46,314 bases of DNA from Actinomycetota bacterium (GTDB taxonomy: Bacteria > Actinomycetota > Actinomycetes > Actinomycetales > Microbacteriaceae): contig JAAFHT010000010.1 in the NCBI GenBank assembly GCA_013297625.1, positions 1 to 46,314 on the forward strand, read 5' to 3'. Under the pieces are notes generated by a model. It was given only the letters and a program-made list of their open reading frames with translations, searched no databases and was not told the DNA's origin. Position numbers and translations under genes: made by a program. Below, piece after piece: positions 7,834 through 15,833 of the stretch (position 1 is the first letter of the stretch; each line of letters starts with the position of its first letter).

Positions 7834-7840
7834 GACGATC

Positions 7841-8638
7841 ATGAGCGATCGCCGCGAAATCGAGTGCTGGCTGACCGATATGGACGGCGTTCTCGTCCAC
7901 GAGAACACCCCCCTGCCCGGAGCCATCGAACTCATCGCTCAGTGGAGAAGCACCGGCACGCCGTTTCTCGTGCTCACGAACAACTCGATCTTCACGCCGC
8001 GCGACCTCGCTGCGCGGCTTAGTGCCAGCGGGCTGGATGTGCCCGAAGAGTCCATCTGGACAAGCGCGCTCGCGACAGCCGACTTCTGCGCGAGCCAGAT
8101 TCCGGGCGGTCGCGCCTTCGTCATCGGCGAGGCGGGGCTCACGACAGCGCTTCACGAGGCTGGCTTCATCATGACCGAGACCGACCCCGACTATGTCGTC
8201 GTCGGCGAGACGCGCAACTACTCGTTCGAGGCCATCACCAAGGCGATTCGCCTCATCGGCGACGGGGCACGCTTCATCGCCACCAACCCCGATGCCACAG
8301 GCCCGAGCGCCGACGGGCCCATGCCCGCCACCGGTGCTATCTCGGCGCTCATCACGAAGGCCACCGGCAAAGACCCCTACGTCGTGGGCAAGCCGAACCC
8401 GATGATGTTCCGCTCGGCCATGAACCGCATTGGTGCCCACAGCGAGAACACCGCGATGATCGGCGACCGCATGGACACCGACATCGTCGCGGGCATCGAG
8501 GCCGGTCTGCACACCGTGCTCGTGCTCACGGGAATCAGTGACGAAGCCGAGATTGCGCGCTACCCGTTCCGTCCTGACGAAGTGCTCGCGGGCGTGCACG
8601 AGCTCGTCACGGCAGCCCCGGTCGAAACTGAGCTGTAA
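7841..8638 (+). CDS. HAD-superfamily (IIA, NagD-like) phosphatase
   Basis: The 265-residue protein begins with the HAD motif I DMDGVLVH (D13 nucleophile, D15 acid/base), has the LVLTNNS threonine/serine motif II (about 46-52), GKPNPMMF as motif III (Lys) and MIGDRMDTDIVAGIEAG as motif IV. The order and the large cap between II and III are those of subclass IIA, which includes NagD, UMP phosphatases and p-nitrophenyl phosphatases. A cytoplasmic phosphatase of small phosphorylated metabolites is likely; the substrate is open. It ends 21 bp before the convergent septum-formation-domain gene. Confidence 0.85.
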   Translation: MSDRREIECWLTDMDGVLVHENTPLPGAIELIAQWRSTGTPFLVLTNNSIFTPRDLAARLSASGLDVPEESIWTSALATADFCASQIPGGRAFVIGEAGLTTALHEAGFIMTETDPDYVVVGETRNYSFEAITKAIRLIGDGARFIATNPDATGPSADGPMPATGAISALITKATGKDPYVVGKPNPMMFRSAMNRIGAHSENTAMIGDRMDTDIVAGIEAGLHTVLVLTGISDEAEIARYPFRPDEVLAGVHELVTAAPVETEL

Positions 8639-8659
8639 GCCGCCTCGCTCACGCCCTCG

Positions 8660-10012
8660 CTATAGCGCGGGAGCAGGAATCGCGAGCGAACCCGTGATGG
8701 GCTCACCCGACGACCGTGAGACGAAGCAGAAGTAGTCGCGCTCGCCGGCATCCCACTGTTCTTCTGAGACGGGATACGCACCCTGTACCTGCAGGTCGGT
8801 CACCGCGGCCGCTGCGGCAAGGTTGATGACTCCCGCCGCCGAGCACAACAACGACATCTGAGCCGCAAGGGCTTCTTCGCCGGGATACGGAATCGCCGCC
8901 ACAAAGCCAGGGTCTTCACCTTCAGGAGCAGGTTCCGCGGTGCTTTGTGGTGCCGGGAAGGGCGCGCGCAACACTAGTTGTGCGGCGTGCGGAGTGGCAC
9001 AGTCGACGACCGTCAGCTCTTCTTGCCACGCGTCAACGAACGGCTGAAGGCACTCGCCGCCCCACACCTCGTCCCAGCGATACTCGCCGGGAGGCACGGG
9101 CCCGACCGGCCGCGGCGTCGCTGACGCACTCGGCGAGGCGCTCGCGCTCGGCATCGGCTCTGCCCCCGGTGCAGGACCCAACAGCAACGGGATGCGCGTG
9201 CCCACGAAGAAGATCGCCACGAGAGCGAGAACCGCCACGAGCGACCCCGCGACCCAAAGCAAGATCTTCTGCGTGCGAACGAGAGGGGCCTTCTCGCCCG
9301 GTGTTCCGTCTCCGCCGTCGACGCCGCCGCCTCCGCCGCCCCGGCGGTTCGATCGAGGCACGGCAGAAATCAAGGTGTCGTCATACTCCTGAAAGCTGTC
9401 GCTGCCGAACAGGGCGTCGAGCGCGCCCCCGTCGTCGGGTTGGGCGAGCAGTTCAGTAGCCGCGCCGGTGAAAGGGGCCGCAGGGATGATCTCCGCCGGT
9501 TGCGTGGGCTCGGGCTCGATGATCGGCGCGAGCTGCGTCGGGGCCGGCTCGGTGAACGGCGGTGCCGAGAACGGCAGTGAACCGGGCGGCACGGCGGGCG
9601 GCACTGCCGGGGGCACTGCGGGCGAAAACAGAGGAGAACCCGCCGGGGGGAAGCCCGGCTGATTCGGTGCCGGGTACGTCGGCTGCGCGACGGGCGGCAC
9701 GGCGGGCGCAACTGCGGGAGGGAACGACGGTGGCGCGGCGGGCGGGAACGCCGGCGGATACGTCGGGGCTGCCGTCGGCGGAACAAGAGGTGGGACGAGT
9801 GGGGGCGGAACGACGGGCTCCGCAGGAGCCACGGGCTGCGCGGGGACTACCGGCGGTACCGGCGCAGCGGGCTGCTCAGGAACTACCGGCGGTGCAGGCG
9901 CGACCGGCGGCGGGGTGGGCTCGGCGTCTCCGCCGAACTGAGTGCGAAACCACTCGTCGGCGTCGAACGCGCCGGTGTCTGGATCGCGCTCGTCGCCGAG
10001 CTCGCTCATCAT
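8660..10012 (-). CDS. Pro-rich membrane protein with septum-formation domain
   Basis: The 450-residue product starts with an acidic segment (DEWFRTQFGG at about 20-29), then ~130 residues dominated by Pro, Val and Ala (APPVVPEQPAAPV-type repeats), a linker, one transmembrane helix (LLWVAGSLVAVLALVAIFF, about 250-270), and an outside domain holding WGGECLQPF and VVDCATPHAAQLVL. The last blocks match the actinobacterial septum-formation family (PF13845 type), with two pairs of Cys probably forming disulfides. Orientation is N-in/C-out. The start (CAT at 10010-10012) overlaps the pyrE stop as ATGA, so it is translationally coupled to pyrE. A cell-envelope or division-linked role is a family-level inference. 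Confidence 0.75.
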   Translation of the reverse strand: MMSELGDERDPDTGAFDADEWFRTQFGGDAEPTPPPVAPAPPVVPEQPAAPVPPVVPAQPVAPAEPVVPPPLVPPLVPPTAAPTYPPAFPPAAPPSFPPAVAPAVPPVAQPTYPAPNQPGFPPAGSPLFSPAVPPAVPPAVPPGSLPFSAPPFTEPAPTQLAPIIEPEPTQPAEIIPAAPFTGAATELLAQPDDGGALDALFGSDSFQEYDDTLISAVPRSNRRGGGGGGVDGGDGTPGEKAPLVRTQKILLWVAGSLVAVLALVAIFFVGTRIPLLLGPAPGAEPMPSASASPSASATPRPVGPVPPGEYRWDEVWGGECLQPFVDAWQEELTVVDCATPHAAQLVLRAPFPAPQSTAEPAPEGEDPGFVAAIPYPGEEALAAQMSLLCSAAGVINLAAAAAVTDLQVQGAYPVSEEQWDAGERDYFCFVSRSSGEPITGSLAIPAPAL

Positions 10013-10557
10013 GCGAGCCCCAGGTCGGTCAACCCGATGGCCGCGCGGTATTCGTAGCCGGCTTCTTCGATGACGCGGCGAGCATCCGTCGCCCGGTCGA
10101 CGACAACGGCCACGGCCACGACCGTTGCTCCGGCTGCTTCGAGAGCGCGGGCGGCGGCGAGCGGCGAGCCGCCCGTGGTCGAGGTGTCTTCGAGCACGAT
10201 CACGCGCTTGCCCGCGACATCGGGGCCCTCAACCTGCTTGCCGCGCCCGTGGTCTTTCGGCGCCTTACGTACGACGAACGCGTCGTAGGTGAGCCCGCGG
10301 GCCGCGCTCTGGTGCAGCACGGCCGACGCGATCGGGTCAGCGCCCATCGTGAGCCCGCCGACGGCGGCAATGTCGGGAATGTCGGCGATGAGGTCGACCA
10401 TGACCTGCCCGATCAACGGGGCGACGCGGTGGTCGAGGCTCACTTTGCGCAAGTCGATGTAGTACGACGCCTTCGCGCCGCTCGTCAGAGTGAAATCACC
10501 GTGGAAAACGGCCTCATCGCGAATGAACTGGATGAGCTGCGCGCGGGCTTCGGTCAC
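10009..10557 (-). CDS. pyrE: Orotate phosphoribosyltransferase
   Basis: PyrE transfers phosphoribose from PRPP to orotate to give orotidine 5'-phosphate in UMP synthesis. The 182-residue length is usual. Visible signatures are FTLTSGAKASYYIDLRK near the N-terminus (orotate/phosphate binding), the RKAPKDHGRGKQ flexible-loop Lys/Arg segment, and the PRPP motif VIVLEDTSTTGGS. It begins with GTG at 10557 and has a TAGAGT box 6 nt upstream instead of a ribosome-binding site. It heads a two-gene unit with the septum-formation-domain gene (4-bp overlap). Confidence 0.92.
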   Translation of the reverse strand: MTEARAQLIQFIRDEAVFHGDFTLTSGAKASYYIDLRKVSLDHRVAPLIGQVMVDLIADIPDIAAVGGLTMGADPIASAVLHQSAARGLTYDAFVVRKAPKDHGRGKQVEGPDVAGKRVIVLEDTSTTGGSPLAAARALEAAGATVVAVAVVVDRATDARRVIEEAGYEYRAAIGLTDLGLA

Positions 10558-10563
10558 CCGATC

Positions 10564-10569
10564 ACTCTA
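10564..10569 (-). promoter_or_regulatory. -10 box for leaderless pyrE
   Basis: On the minus strand TAGAGT is separated from the GTG start (10557) by 6 nt. No Shine-Dalgarno is present. Confidence 0.4.
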
Positions 10570-10601
10570 GCCGGGGCGCTGGGGCGGCCTCGAAGCCGGG
10601 G

Positions 10602-10632
10602 TTGACGTGCTAGACCGACTGGTCTATAGAAT
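10602..10632 (+). promoter_or_regulatory. Promoter with overlapping TetR operator
   Basis: TTGACG (10602-10607) is a good -35. Downstream, TATAGA (10625-10630, 17-bp spacer) or TAGAAT (10627-10632, 19-bp spacer) can serve as -10. Between them lies the palindrome TAGACCGACTGGTCTA (10611-10626), 6-bp arms with a 4-bp centre. The spacing to ATG 10639 leaves no leader and no ribosome-binding site. The operator blocks the core promoter, so autorepression by the TetR protein is likely; the TAGACC/GGTCTA arms resemble the LmrA/YxaF-type box known from Bacillus. Confidence 0.75.
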
Positions 10633-10638
10633 ACCGTC

Positions 10639-11208
10639 ATGACCTCGACCACCCGTGAGCGCATCGTGCAGGCCATGAGCGCGAGCATCCAAGCCCGCGG
10701 CATGAACGCGACCGGGCTCAACGACCTCGTTCGAGACGCGGCCGCACCCAAGGGCGTGCTGTACCACCACTTCCCCGGCGGCAAGACGCAAATCACCATC
10801 GCCGCAATTGACGAATCGGTTGACCGGCTCGAGTCGCGGCTGGAGCGCGCGACCGAGCGCGGCGACGACGTTCTTGACGCACTCACGATGTGGCTCGAGC
10901 GGGCAGCGGCCGGGCTGCGTGAATCATCGTTCGCGCTCGGCTGCCCCCTCGCCACGGTTGCACTCGAGACGACACCTGACGACCGCGACATCAGAGTCGC
11001 GCTCGATGCCGCGTTCGTGCGGCTGCGAGGCGTCATCGCCGCGGGGCTGCAGCGCGAAGGTCGAACGGCGAATGACGCCGAGCGCATGGCCTTCGCGATC
11101 GTTGCGGCCTACGAAGGCGGGCTCTTGCAAGCGCGGGTCGCCGGCCAGGTCGAGCCCATGGTCGAGGCCTGCCGTTTCGTGCTCGACCTCATGCGAGCGC
11201 GACCGTGA
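10639..11208 (+). CDS. TetR/AcrR-family repressor (LmrA/YxaF-like)
   Basis: The 189-residue protein has a TetR N-terminal helix-turn-helix: RERIVQAMSASIQARGMNATGLNDLVRDAAAPKGVLYHHFPGGK covers about 6-49, with the usual G-LY-HF recognition helix. The C-terminal ligand domain is that of the LmrA/YxaF group (LGCPLATVALE segment, about 94-104). It probably represses itself and the downstream hydrolase, since its stop overlaps the hydrolase start by GTGA and a palindromic operator sits in the promoter. The inducer is unknown. The mRNA is predicted to be leaderless. Confidence 0.85.
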   Translation: MTSTTRERIVQAMSASIQARGMNATGLNDLVRDAAAPKGVLYHHFPGGKTQITIAAIDESVDRLESRLERATERGDDVLDALTMWLERAAAGLRESSFALGCPLATVALETTPDDRDIRVALDAAFVRLRGVIAAGLQREGRTANDAERMAFAIVAAYEGGLLQARVAGQVEPMVEACRFVLDLMRARP

Positions 11209-12089
11209 CCGGCGCGCCCGTGACGGCCAGCCCTTTCGCCATCACCGCTTATGACGGGTACACACTCGGCGCTGTGCGCTACACCGGCAGCGGCCCAGCG
11301 ACGGCCACCATCATTGTTGGCGGCGCTACGGGAGTCGCCCAGCGCTTCTACCGTCGCTTCGCCGAGTACGCGGCCAGCAAGGGCTACGACGTTGTCACGG
11401 TCGACTATCGAGGCCTCGGAGACTCGGCTCCGGCTAACTTGCGCGCTTTCGAGATGGACTACGGCGATTGGGCGCGGCTCGATCTCGATGCGGTCATCGG
11501 TTCGGTGACGGATGCCCGCCCCCTCTACATCGTCGGCCACAGTTACGGCGGCGTCGCCTTCGGGTTGATCCCGAGCATCGCCTCGGTCGATGCGATCTAC
11601 ACGTTCGGCTCGGGCGCAGGGTGGCACGGCTGGATGCCGCCGCTCGAAGCGGCTCGCGTGCTGGCCCTCTGGCATGTCGCCGGTCCGATCCTGACGCGTC
11701 TGCGCGGCGTTATGCCGGGAGCCATGATCGGCCTGGGCTCCGACATGCCCATCGGGGTGTATCGCGGCTGGAAGCGGTGGGTGAGCTACCGCCGCAACTT
11801 CTTCGACGTGCCCGAGCTGGCTCACGAGGCTGGCATCGCCGCTCAGGTCAGCATCCCCGTCGCCGCAGCGAACTCTGTCGACGATGTGTGGGCACTCCCA
11901 CGTTCGCGTGACGCCCTCATGAGCGGGTACGCCTCGGTCGATGTGACGGCCATCGACATCGTGCCGAGAGAGCGTGGCCTCGGCCCTATTGGCCACACGG
12001 GCTACTTCAAGCCGTCGTCTGAGCCGCTGTGGGCGGATGCCCTCGACTGGCTCAACGGCCAGACCCGGAGACTCGCAACGACCGGATAG
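11205..12089 (+). CDS. Alpha/beta hydrolase
   Basis: The 294-residue product has the alpha/beta-hydrolase nucleophile elbow GHSYGG with Ser113, an oxyanion-hole region around IIVGGATG (36-43), an AYDGYTLGAV start typical of serine aminopeptidase-like hydrolases, and a late GHTGYF whose His (encoded near 11995) would complete the triad. The acid is probably in the D-D-V-W segment. GTG 11205 overlaps the tetR stop (GTGA), so the pair is one transcript and the hydrolase is the likely target of the regulator. It may detoxify or hydrolyse an ester-type compound recognised by the TetR protein; this is inference. Confidence 0.8.
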   Translation: MTGAPVTASPFAITAYDGYTLGAVRYTGSGPATATIIVGGATGVAQRFYRRFAEYAASKGYDVVTVDYRGLGDSAPANLRAFEMDYGDWARLDLDAVIGSVTDARPLYIVGHSYGGVAFGLIPSIASVDAIYTFGSGAGWHGWMPPLEAARVLALWHVAGPILTRLRGVMPGAMIGLGSDMPIGVYRGWKRWVSYRRNFFDVPELAHEAGIAAQVSIPVAAANSVDDVWALPRSRDALMSGYASVDVTAIDIVPRERGLGPIGHTGYFKPSSEPLWADALDWLNGQTRRLATTG

Positions 12090-12092
12090 CGT
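12087..12092 (+). promoter_or_regulatory. -10 box for leaderless xthA
   Basis: TAGCGT lies 6 nt before ATG 12099 and overlaps the stop codon of the hydrolase gene; no Shine-Dalgarno is present. Confidence 0.4.
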
Positions 12093-12098
12093 GAACGC

Positions 12099-12935
12099 AT
12101 GCGCATTGCCACGTGGAACGTCAACTCGATCCGCACGCGATACGGCCGAGTGGTCGACTGGCTCCTCAACGCCGATGTCGACGTGCTCGCGATGCAAGAG
12201 ATCAAGTGCAAGCCCGAGCAGTTTCCGCTCGAGCCCTTCGAAGCGGCCGGCTACGAAGTCGTTCTGCACGGCCTTAACCAGTGGAACGGCGTTGCGATCG
12301 CCAGTCGTTTGCCCATGACCGATGTCGAGATCGGCTTTGCGGGTCAGCCCGGTTTCGCGAAAGGCCATGAGGGCCCGGATGCTCCCCTCGAAGCTCGCGC
12401 GATCGGCGCGACGATCGACGACGTGCGCGTCTGGAGCCTCTACGTGCCCAACGGGCGCGCCCTCGACGACCCGCACATGGACTACAAGCTGCGGTTCTTG
12501 CGCGCACTCGCCGACGACAGCGAGCGGTGGATGCGCGAGAACCCCGGCGCCGCGCTCGCCCTCACGGGCGACTTCAACGTGGCGCCCACCGACGCCGACA
12601 TGGGCGACCCGAGTTTCGTTCCTGGTGAGTCGACGCACATCTCTGCCGCCGAACGCGCTGCGTTCGCCGCGCTCGAAAGCGCGGGGCTCACCGACGTCGT
12701 ACGGCCGCTCGTGCCCGAGGGTTACACCTTCTGGGACTACAAGCAGCTGCGCTTTCCGCGCGATGAGGGCATGCGCATCGACTTCATCCTCGGCTCGCCC
12801 GGCTTCGCCGATCGGGTGGTGGATGCCCGCATCGAGCGCGAGCAACGCAAGGGCGACGCCCCCAGTGATCACGTGCCCGTGGTCGTCGACCTCACGGGCG
12901 ACGACGATGACGATGATCGGCCGATGATCTTCTAA
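12099..12935 (+). CDS. xthA: Exodeoxyribonuclease III
   Basis: This AP endonuclease/3'-exonuclease of base-excision repair is recognised from the exonuclease-endonuclease-phosphatase fold. MRIATWNVNSIRTR starts the protein (metal-binding Asn7), DVLAMQEIKC carries the catalytic Glu, VWSLYVPNGR is the conserved strand, LTGDFNVAPTDAD gives the Asp-Asn pair, and SDHVPVVVDL holds the C-terminal catalytic His. Length (278 residues) is normal. The tail is a run of Asp residues (GDDDDDDRPMIF), a mild oddity. The predicted promoter is leaderless. Confidence 0.92.
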   Translation: MRIATWNVNSIRTRYGRVVDWLLNADVDVLAMQEIKCKPEQFPLEPFEAAGYEVVLHGLNQWNGVAIASRLPMTDVEIGFAGQPGFAKGHEGPDAPLEARAIGATIDDVRVWSLYVPNGRALDDPHMDYKLRFLRALADDSERWMRENPGAALALTGDFNVAPTDADMGDPSFVPGESTHISAAERAAFAALESAGLTDVVRPLVPEGYTFWDYKQLRFPRDEGMRIDFILGSPGFADRVVDARIEREQRKGDAPSDHVPVVVDLTGDDDDDDRPMIF

Positions 12936-12958
12936 CACTGAGCCTCAGCGCCGCCCAG

Positions 12959-12964
12959 TAGGGT
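12959..12964 (+). promoter_or_regulatory. -10 box for leaderless dedA-type gene
   Basis: TAGGGT ends 8 nt before GTG 12973. This spacing favours GTG 12973 over the in-frame TTG at 12967 as the start. Confidence 0.35.
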
Positions 12965-12972
12965 CGTTGATC

Positions 12973-13596
12973 GTGAGCATCGACCAATGGGCCATCAGTG
13001 TCATGGAAACCCTCGGCGTATTCGGCGCCGCGCTTCTCGTGGCGATCGAGAGTCTCTTTCCGCCCATCCCGAGCGAGCTCATCTTGCCGCTCGCTGGCTT
13101 CACGGCCAGCCGCGGATCGTTCGACCTCGTCTCTGTCATTGTCGCGACCACCATCGGCTCGCTCGTGGGCGCGATCGTGCTTTACGCGCTCGGCCGATGG
13201 GTCGGGGTCGAAAGGCTCAAGCGCGCGGCCGATCGCATTCCCCTCACAAGCTCCGCCGATGTCGAGAAGGCGATGGCGTGGTTCCACCGTTTCGGGCCTC
13301 TCGCCGTGCTCATTGGCCGGTTCATTCCGATCGTTCGCAGTCTCATCTCGATTCCCGCGGGAGTCGACCGAATGCGGCTGTGGCTCTTCTTGCTGCTGAC
13401 GACGATCGGCAGCGGCATTTGGAACACGATCTTTGTCGTGCTGGGCTTCGTGCTGGGCGAAAACTGGGTCGTGGTCGAAGACATCGCCTCGCGCTACAGC
13501 CGCATTGTCTTGGTTGTCGCGATCATCGTCGTCGTGGCATTCATCGTGTGGCGCATCGTGCGGCTCATGCGTCGGCGTTCGGCGTCATCGCGTTAA
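12973..13596 (+). CDS. DedA-family membrane protein
   Basis: From GTG 12973 the product is 207 residues. It has the DedA/SNARE-associated pattern: FPPIPSELILPLAGF near residue 30-45 (re-entrant loop with conserved Pro and Glu), GSLVGAIVLYALGRWVG (about 72-88), the arginine-bearing amphipathic region FHRFGPLAVLIGRFIPIVRSLISIPAGVDRM (about 106-136), and two more C-terminal transmembrane helices. DedA proteins sit in the inner membrane and act as lipid flippases/transporters (undecaprenyl phosphate or phospholipid) and support envelope homeostasis. The actual substrate is not determinable. It lies alone between xthA and a lipoprotein gene. Confidence 0.88.
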   Translation: MSIDQWAISVMETLGVFGAALLVAIESLFPPIPSELILPLAGFTASRGSFDLVSVIVATTIGSLVGAIVLYALGRWVGVERLKRAADRIPLTSSADVEKAMAWFHRFGPLAVLIGRFIPIVRSLISIPAGVDRMRLWLFLLLTTIGSGIWNTIFVVLGFVLGENWVVVEDIASRYSRIVLVVAIIVVVAFIVWRIVRLMRRRSASSR

Positions 13597-13623
13597 CGCG
13601 CGGCCAACAGCGCACAGCGACCC

Positions 13624-13660
13624 GTGGGCAGGGTGAGATTACTCATGGAATCCTGCCCAC
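13624..13660 (+). terminator. Hairpin between dedA-type gene and lipoprotein gene
   Basis: GTGGGCAGG (13624-13632) pairs with CCTGCCCAC (13652-13660), 9 bp with a 19-nt loop, 28 nt after the stop at 13596. It is a plausible terminator, without T tract. Confidence 0.5.
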
Positions 13661-13734
13661 AATGGGGCCACACTAGACAGACAGCGTCAGCGCGCATTCC
13701 GCGCCCCGACTCATCCCACCCTCAGGAGATCATC

Positions 13735-14202
13735 ATGCGCCGCACCGTTCCCGCCGTCGCCGCCCTCGCGCTGGGCGTTTCGCTCACCCTTTCCGGATGC
13801 TTCGGCAACCCACTCGAGCAGCTGACCGGCGGACTCATCGAAGGCGGAGTCGAGCAGATCATCGAAGACCAAACCGGCGTGAACGTCGACGTCGATGGTT
13901 CGGGTGCGAGCCTGCCCGACTCCTGGCCCGCCGACGTTCCGACGCTGCAAGGCGAGGTCGTCTTCTCGGCCGCCGCTGAGGGCGTCTTCACGGCGGCCAT
14001 CAAGGTGGGCAGCCTTGCCGATGCCGAGCAGGCGTTTGCCGACCTCGAGGGCGCTGGCTATACCCAGGTGTCTGAGTTGTCGCTCGGCGAAGGGTCGTCG
14101 GCTCGTGTCTTTGAGAACGGCACGTGGAACGTCGCCCTGCTGATTGCCGAGAACGAAGACGGCACGGCGCAGGTGCAATACACCGTCGGCGCCGTCAACT
14201 AA
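13735..14202 (+). CDS. Small lipoprotein of unknown function
   Basis: ATG 13735 has AGGAG at 13724-13728. The 155-residue product has a lipoprotein signal: RR at 2-3, hydrophobic core, and lipobox L19-S20-G21-C22, so Cys22 would be lipidated after cleavage. The exported part is acidic; it contains GVNVDVDG, SLPDSWPADVPTLQGEVV and a C-terminal alternating beta-like region (SARVFENGTWNVALLIAENEDGT in two pieces). The SxPDSWPxDVP segment recurs in other actinobacterial small secreted proteins of unknown role. No catalytic signature is seen. It is monocistronic, flanked by hairpins. Confidence 0.8.
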   Translation: MRRTVPAVAALALGVSLTLSGCFGNPLEQLTGGLIEGGVEQIIEDQTGVNVDVDGSGASLPDSWPADVPTLQGEVVFSAAAEGVFTAAIKVGSLADAEQAFADLEGAGYTQVSELSLGEGSSARVFENGTWNVALLIAENEDGTAQVQYTVGAVN

Positions 14203-14225
14203 GGCATCCCGCGCGTCCCGTCGGG

Positions 14226-14305
14226 CGCAACCGCCGTTTGTGCGCGTGAATCTGGGCGTTCGCGCAAGTTTCGTGCGCCCTTCACAACCACAAGCGGCGG
14301 TTGCG
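14226..14305. repeat. Long-stem inverted repeat, possible structured RNA or terminator
   Basis: CGCAACCGCCGTTTGTG (14226-14242) pairs with CACAAGCGGCGGTTGCG (14289-14305): 17 positions, 16 Watson-Crick plus one G-U. The 46-nt interior can itself fold (GGGCG with CGCCC). It lies 23 nt after the lipoprotein stop and ends 55 nt before the DUF6421-type start. It is larger than a normal terminator; it may be a bidirectional terminator, a REP-like element or a leader structure. Confidence 0.6.
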
Positions 14306-14360
14306 TGCTTAGGCTCATGGATGAGTCTGTATTCACCTGATTCGACGAAGGAGGGACACC

Positions 14361-15833
14361 ATGACCGACACCACCGCGACCCGCAGCACCACCATCATCG
14401 GAGAGCCCGAGGTCGTCGAAGACGCCCTCCGCGCGGCGACGGATGCTGCCCTCACGAGCGCGCAGATCGTGGCCGACCCGGCATGGTCGCGCCTCAAGCG
14501 CGCCGCCGAGGCCGTGCGCCCGATGCAGGTGCACGACGGCAGCATCCCGAACGCCGATGACCACGCAGCTGCCGCGGGCCACGTCGCCGAGATCGCCGCT
14601 GCCCTGCGCCACTTCGCCCCGCTGATTCCGCACGATGCCGATTACTTGACGGCGTGCGCGATCGATTTCGAGCGCTGGGCTGACAGTGGCTTCGTCGTGC
14701 CCGACTTCTACGACGCGCTCGACGCCTTCCACCCGGCCCGCGAGCGTCGCGACGGCGTCGCACACCTCGTCGTGTTCCCCATGTACACGCAAAACGGTTC
14801 GGCTGACCGGCTCGTCGAAGCCGTGGTGTTCGAGGTCATTTGGCCCGACTTTGTCGCCGCGCTCGAAGCGGGTGCCTACGGCAACGCGCTCTACCTCGGC
14901 TTGCGGTTTGCCGACTTCACGCCCGGCTACGACACCAACTCGGCCGTGCTATTTCCCGAGTCGGTCGCCGTCACGCCTCGCGTGCCCGCCGGCGCCCCCG
15001 AAGGAACCCCGGCGCAGTTGCCGACATTCACGTGGGGAGCGATTTTCGCCGACCGCGAGGCCGCTCGCTATCGCCGCGTCGTTCGGGCCGCCGCCGAGAT
15101 CACGAAGCTCGACTTGCCTGCAGACGCTCTCGAGTTGCTCACCGACCAGCAACTCGCTGAGCGCACGTTCGTCATGTGGGACATGATTCACGACCGCGCC
15201 CACATGCGTGGCGACCTGCCGTTCGACCCGTTCATGATCAAGCAGCGCATGCCGTTCTTCCTCTACACGCTCGAAGAACTGCGCTGCGACTTGACCGCGT
15301 TCCGTGAGGCCGTTGCGTTGTGGCGCGCCGACGACACCGATGACATCACGCGGCAGCACGCGCGACTGGTGCAGTACGCCGTGATCTTCGACCGCATCTT
15401 CCGGTTTGCGATCTCGGGCACGCGCGTGCGCAACTATGACGCCGTCGGCGGTCAGTTGTTGTTTGCGTGGATGCACCAGAAGGGTGTGCTGCACTGGACA
15501 GACACCCAGCTCGCCATCGACTGGGATGCCGTGCCCGACGTCGTCGTCGCGCTCTCTGATGCCATCAACGAGCTCTACTGGGCCTCGATTGACCGCCCGA
15601 AGGCCGTGCACTGGCTCAAGGCCTACGAGCTCGTGTCGGGCACGCTCACGCCACACCCCGCTTCGGTGTGGGCACGCGGCCTGAGTGACGAGGTGCTCGC
15701 CGGCCCGCTCAAGGGCTACACCGACCTCGTGCTCGACGACGAGTTTCCGCTCTCGATGTTCTACGAAGCCCTCACCAAGAAGATGGCGCAGGTTATCGAG
15801 TCGACCGCGGGCATCACGGGCGCCACTGCGTGA
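14361..15833 (+). CDS. DUF6421-family protein
   Basis: The 490-residue soluble protein, started by ATG 14361 behind GAAGGAGGG, is recognised as the actinobacterial DUF6421 family (recollection, not a search). No signal or transmembrane segment is present. The most striking part is WDMIHDRAHMRGDLPFDPF followed by LYTLEELRCDL: H277, H281 and E305/E306 form a metal-ligand-like constellation (HxxxH plus downstream Glu). The function is unknown. It overlaps the SDR gene by four bases (GTGA), so the two are coupled, and a threonine-aldolase-like gene lies 2.2 kb downstream on the same strand, a neighbourhood I remember for this family. Confidence 0.7.
   Translation: MTDTTATRSTTIIGEPEVVEDALRAATDAALTSAQIVADPAWSRLKRAAEAVRPMQVHDGSIPNADDHAAAAGHVAEIAAALRHFAPLIPHDADYLTACAIDFERWADSGFVVPDFYDALDAFHPARERRDGVAHLVVFPMYTQNGSADRLVEAVVFEVIWPDFVAALEAGAYGNALYLGLRFADFTPGYDTNSAVLFPESVAVTPRVPAGAPEGTPAQLPTFTWGAIFADREAARYRRVVRAAAEITKLDLPADALELLTDQQLAERTFVMWDMIHDRAHMRGDLPFDPFMIKQRMPFFLYTLEELRCDLTAFREAVALWRADDTDDITRQHARLVQYAVIFDRIFRFAISGTRVRNYDAVGGQLLFAWMHQKGVLHWTDTQLAIDWDAVPDVVVALSDAINELYWASIDRPKAVHWLKAYELVSGTLTPHPASVWARGLSDEVLAGPLKGYTDLVLDDEFPLSMFYEALTKKMAQVIESTAGITGATA

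Noticed and set aside
9562-10605. 347-residue plus-strand frame over the Pro-rich gene and pyrE
   Set aside because: Open only because the Pro/Ala-rich repeats lack stops in this frame; it contradicts pyrE.
11109-12938. 609-residue minus-strand frame over the hydrolase and xthA
   Set aside because: Covers two well-recognised genes on the other strand; His/Arg/Asp-rich shadow composition and no domain signature.
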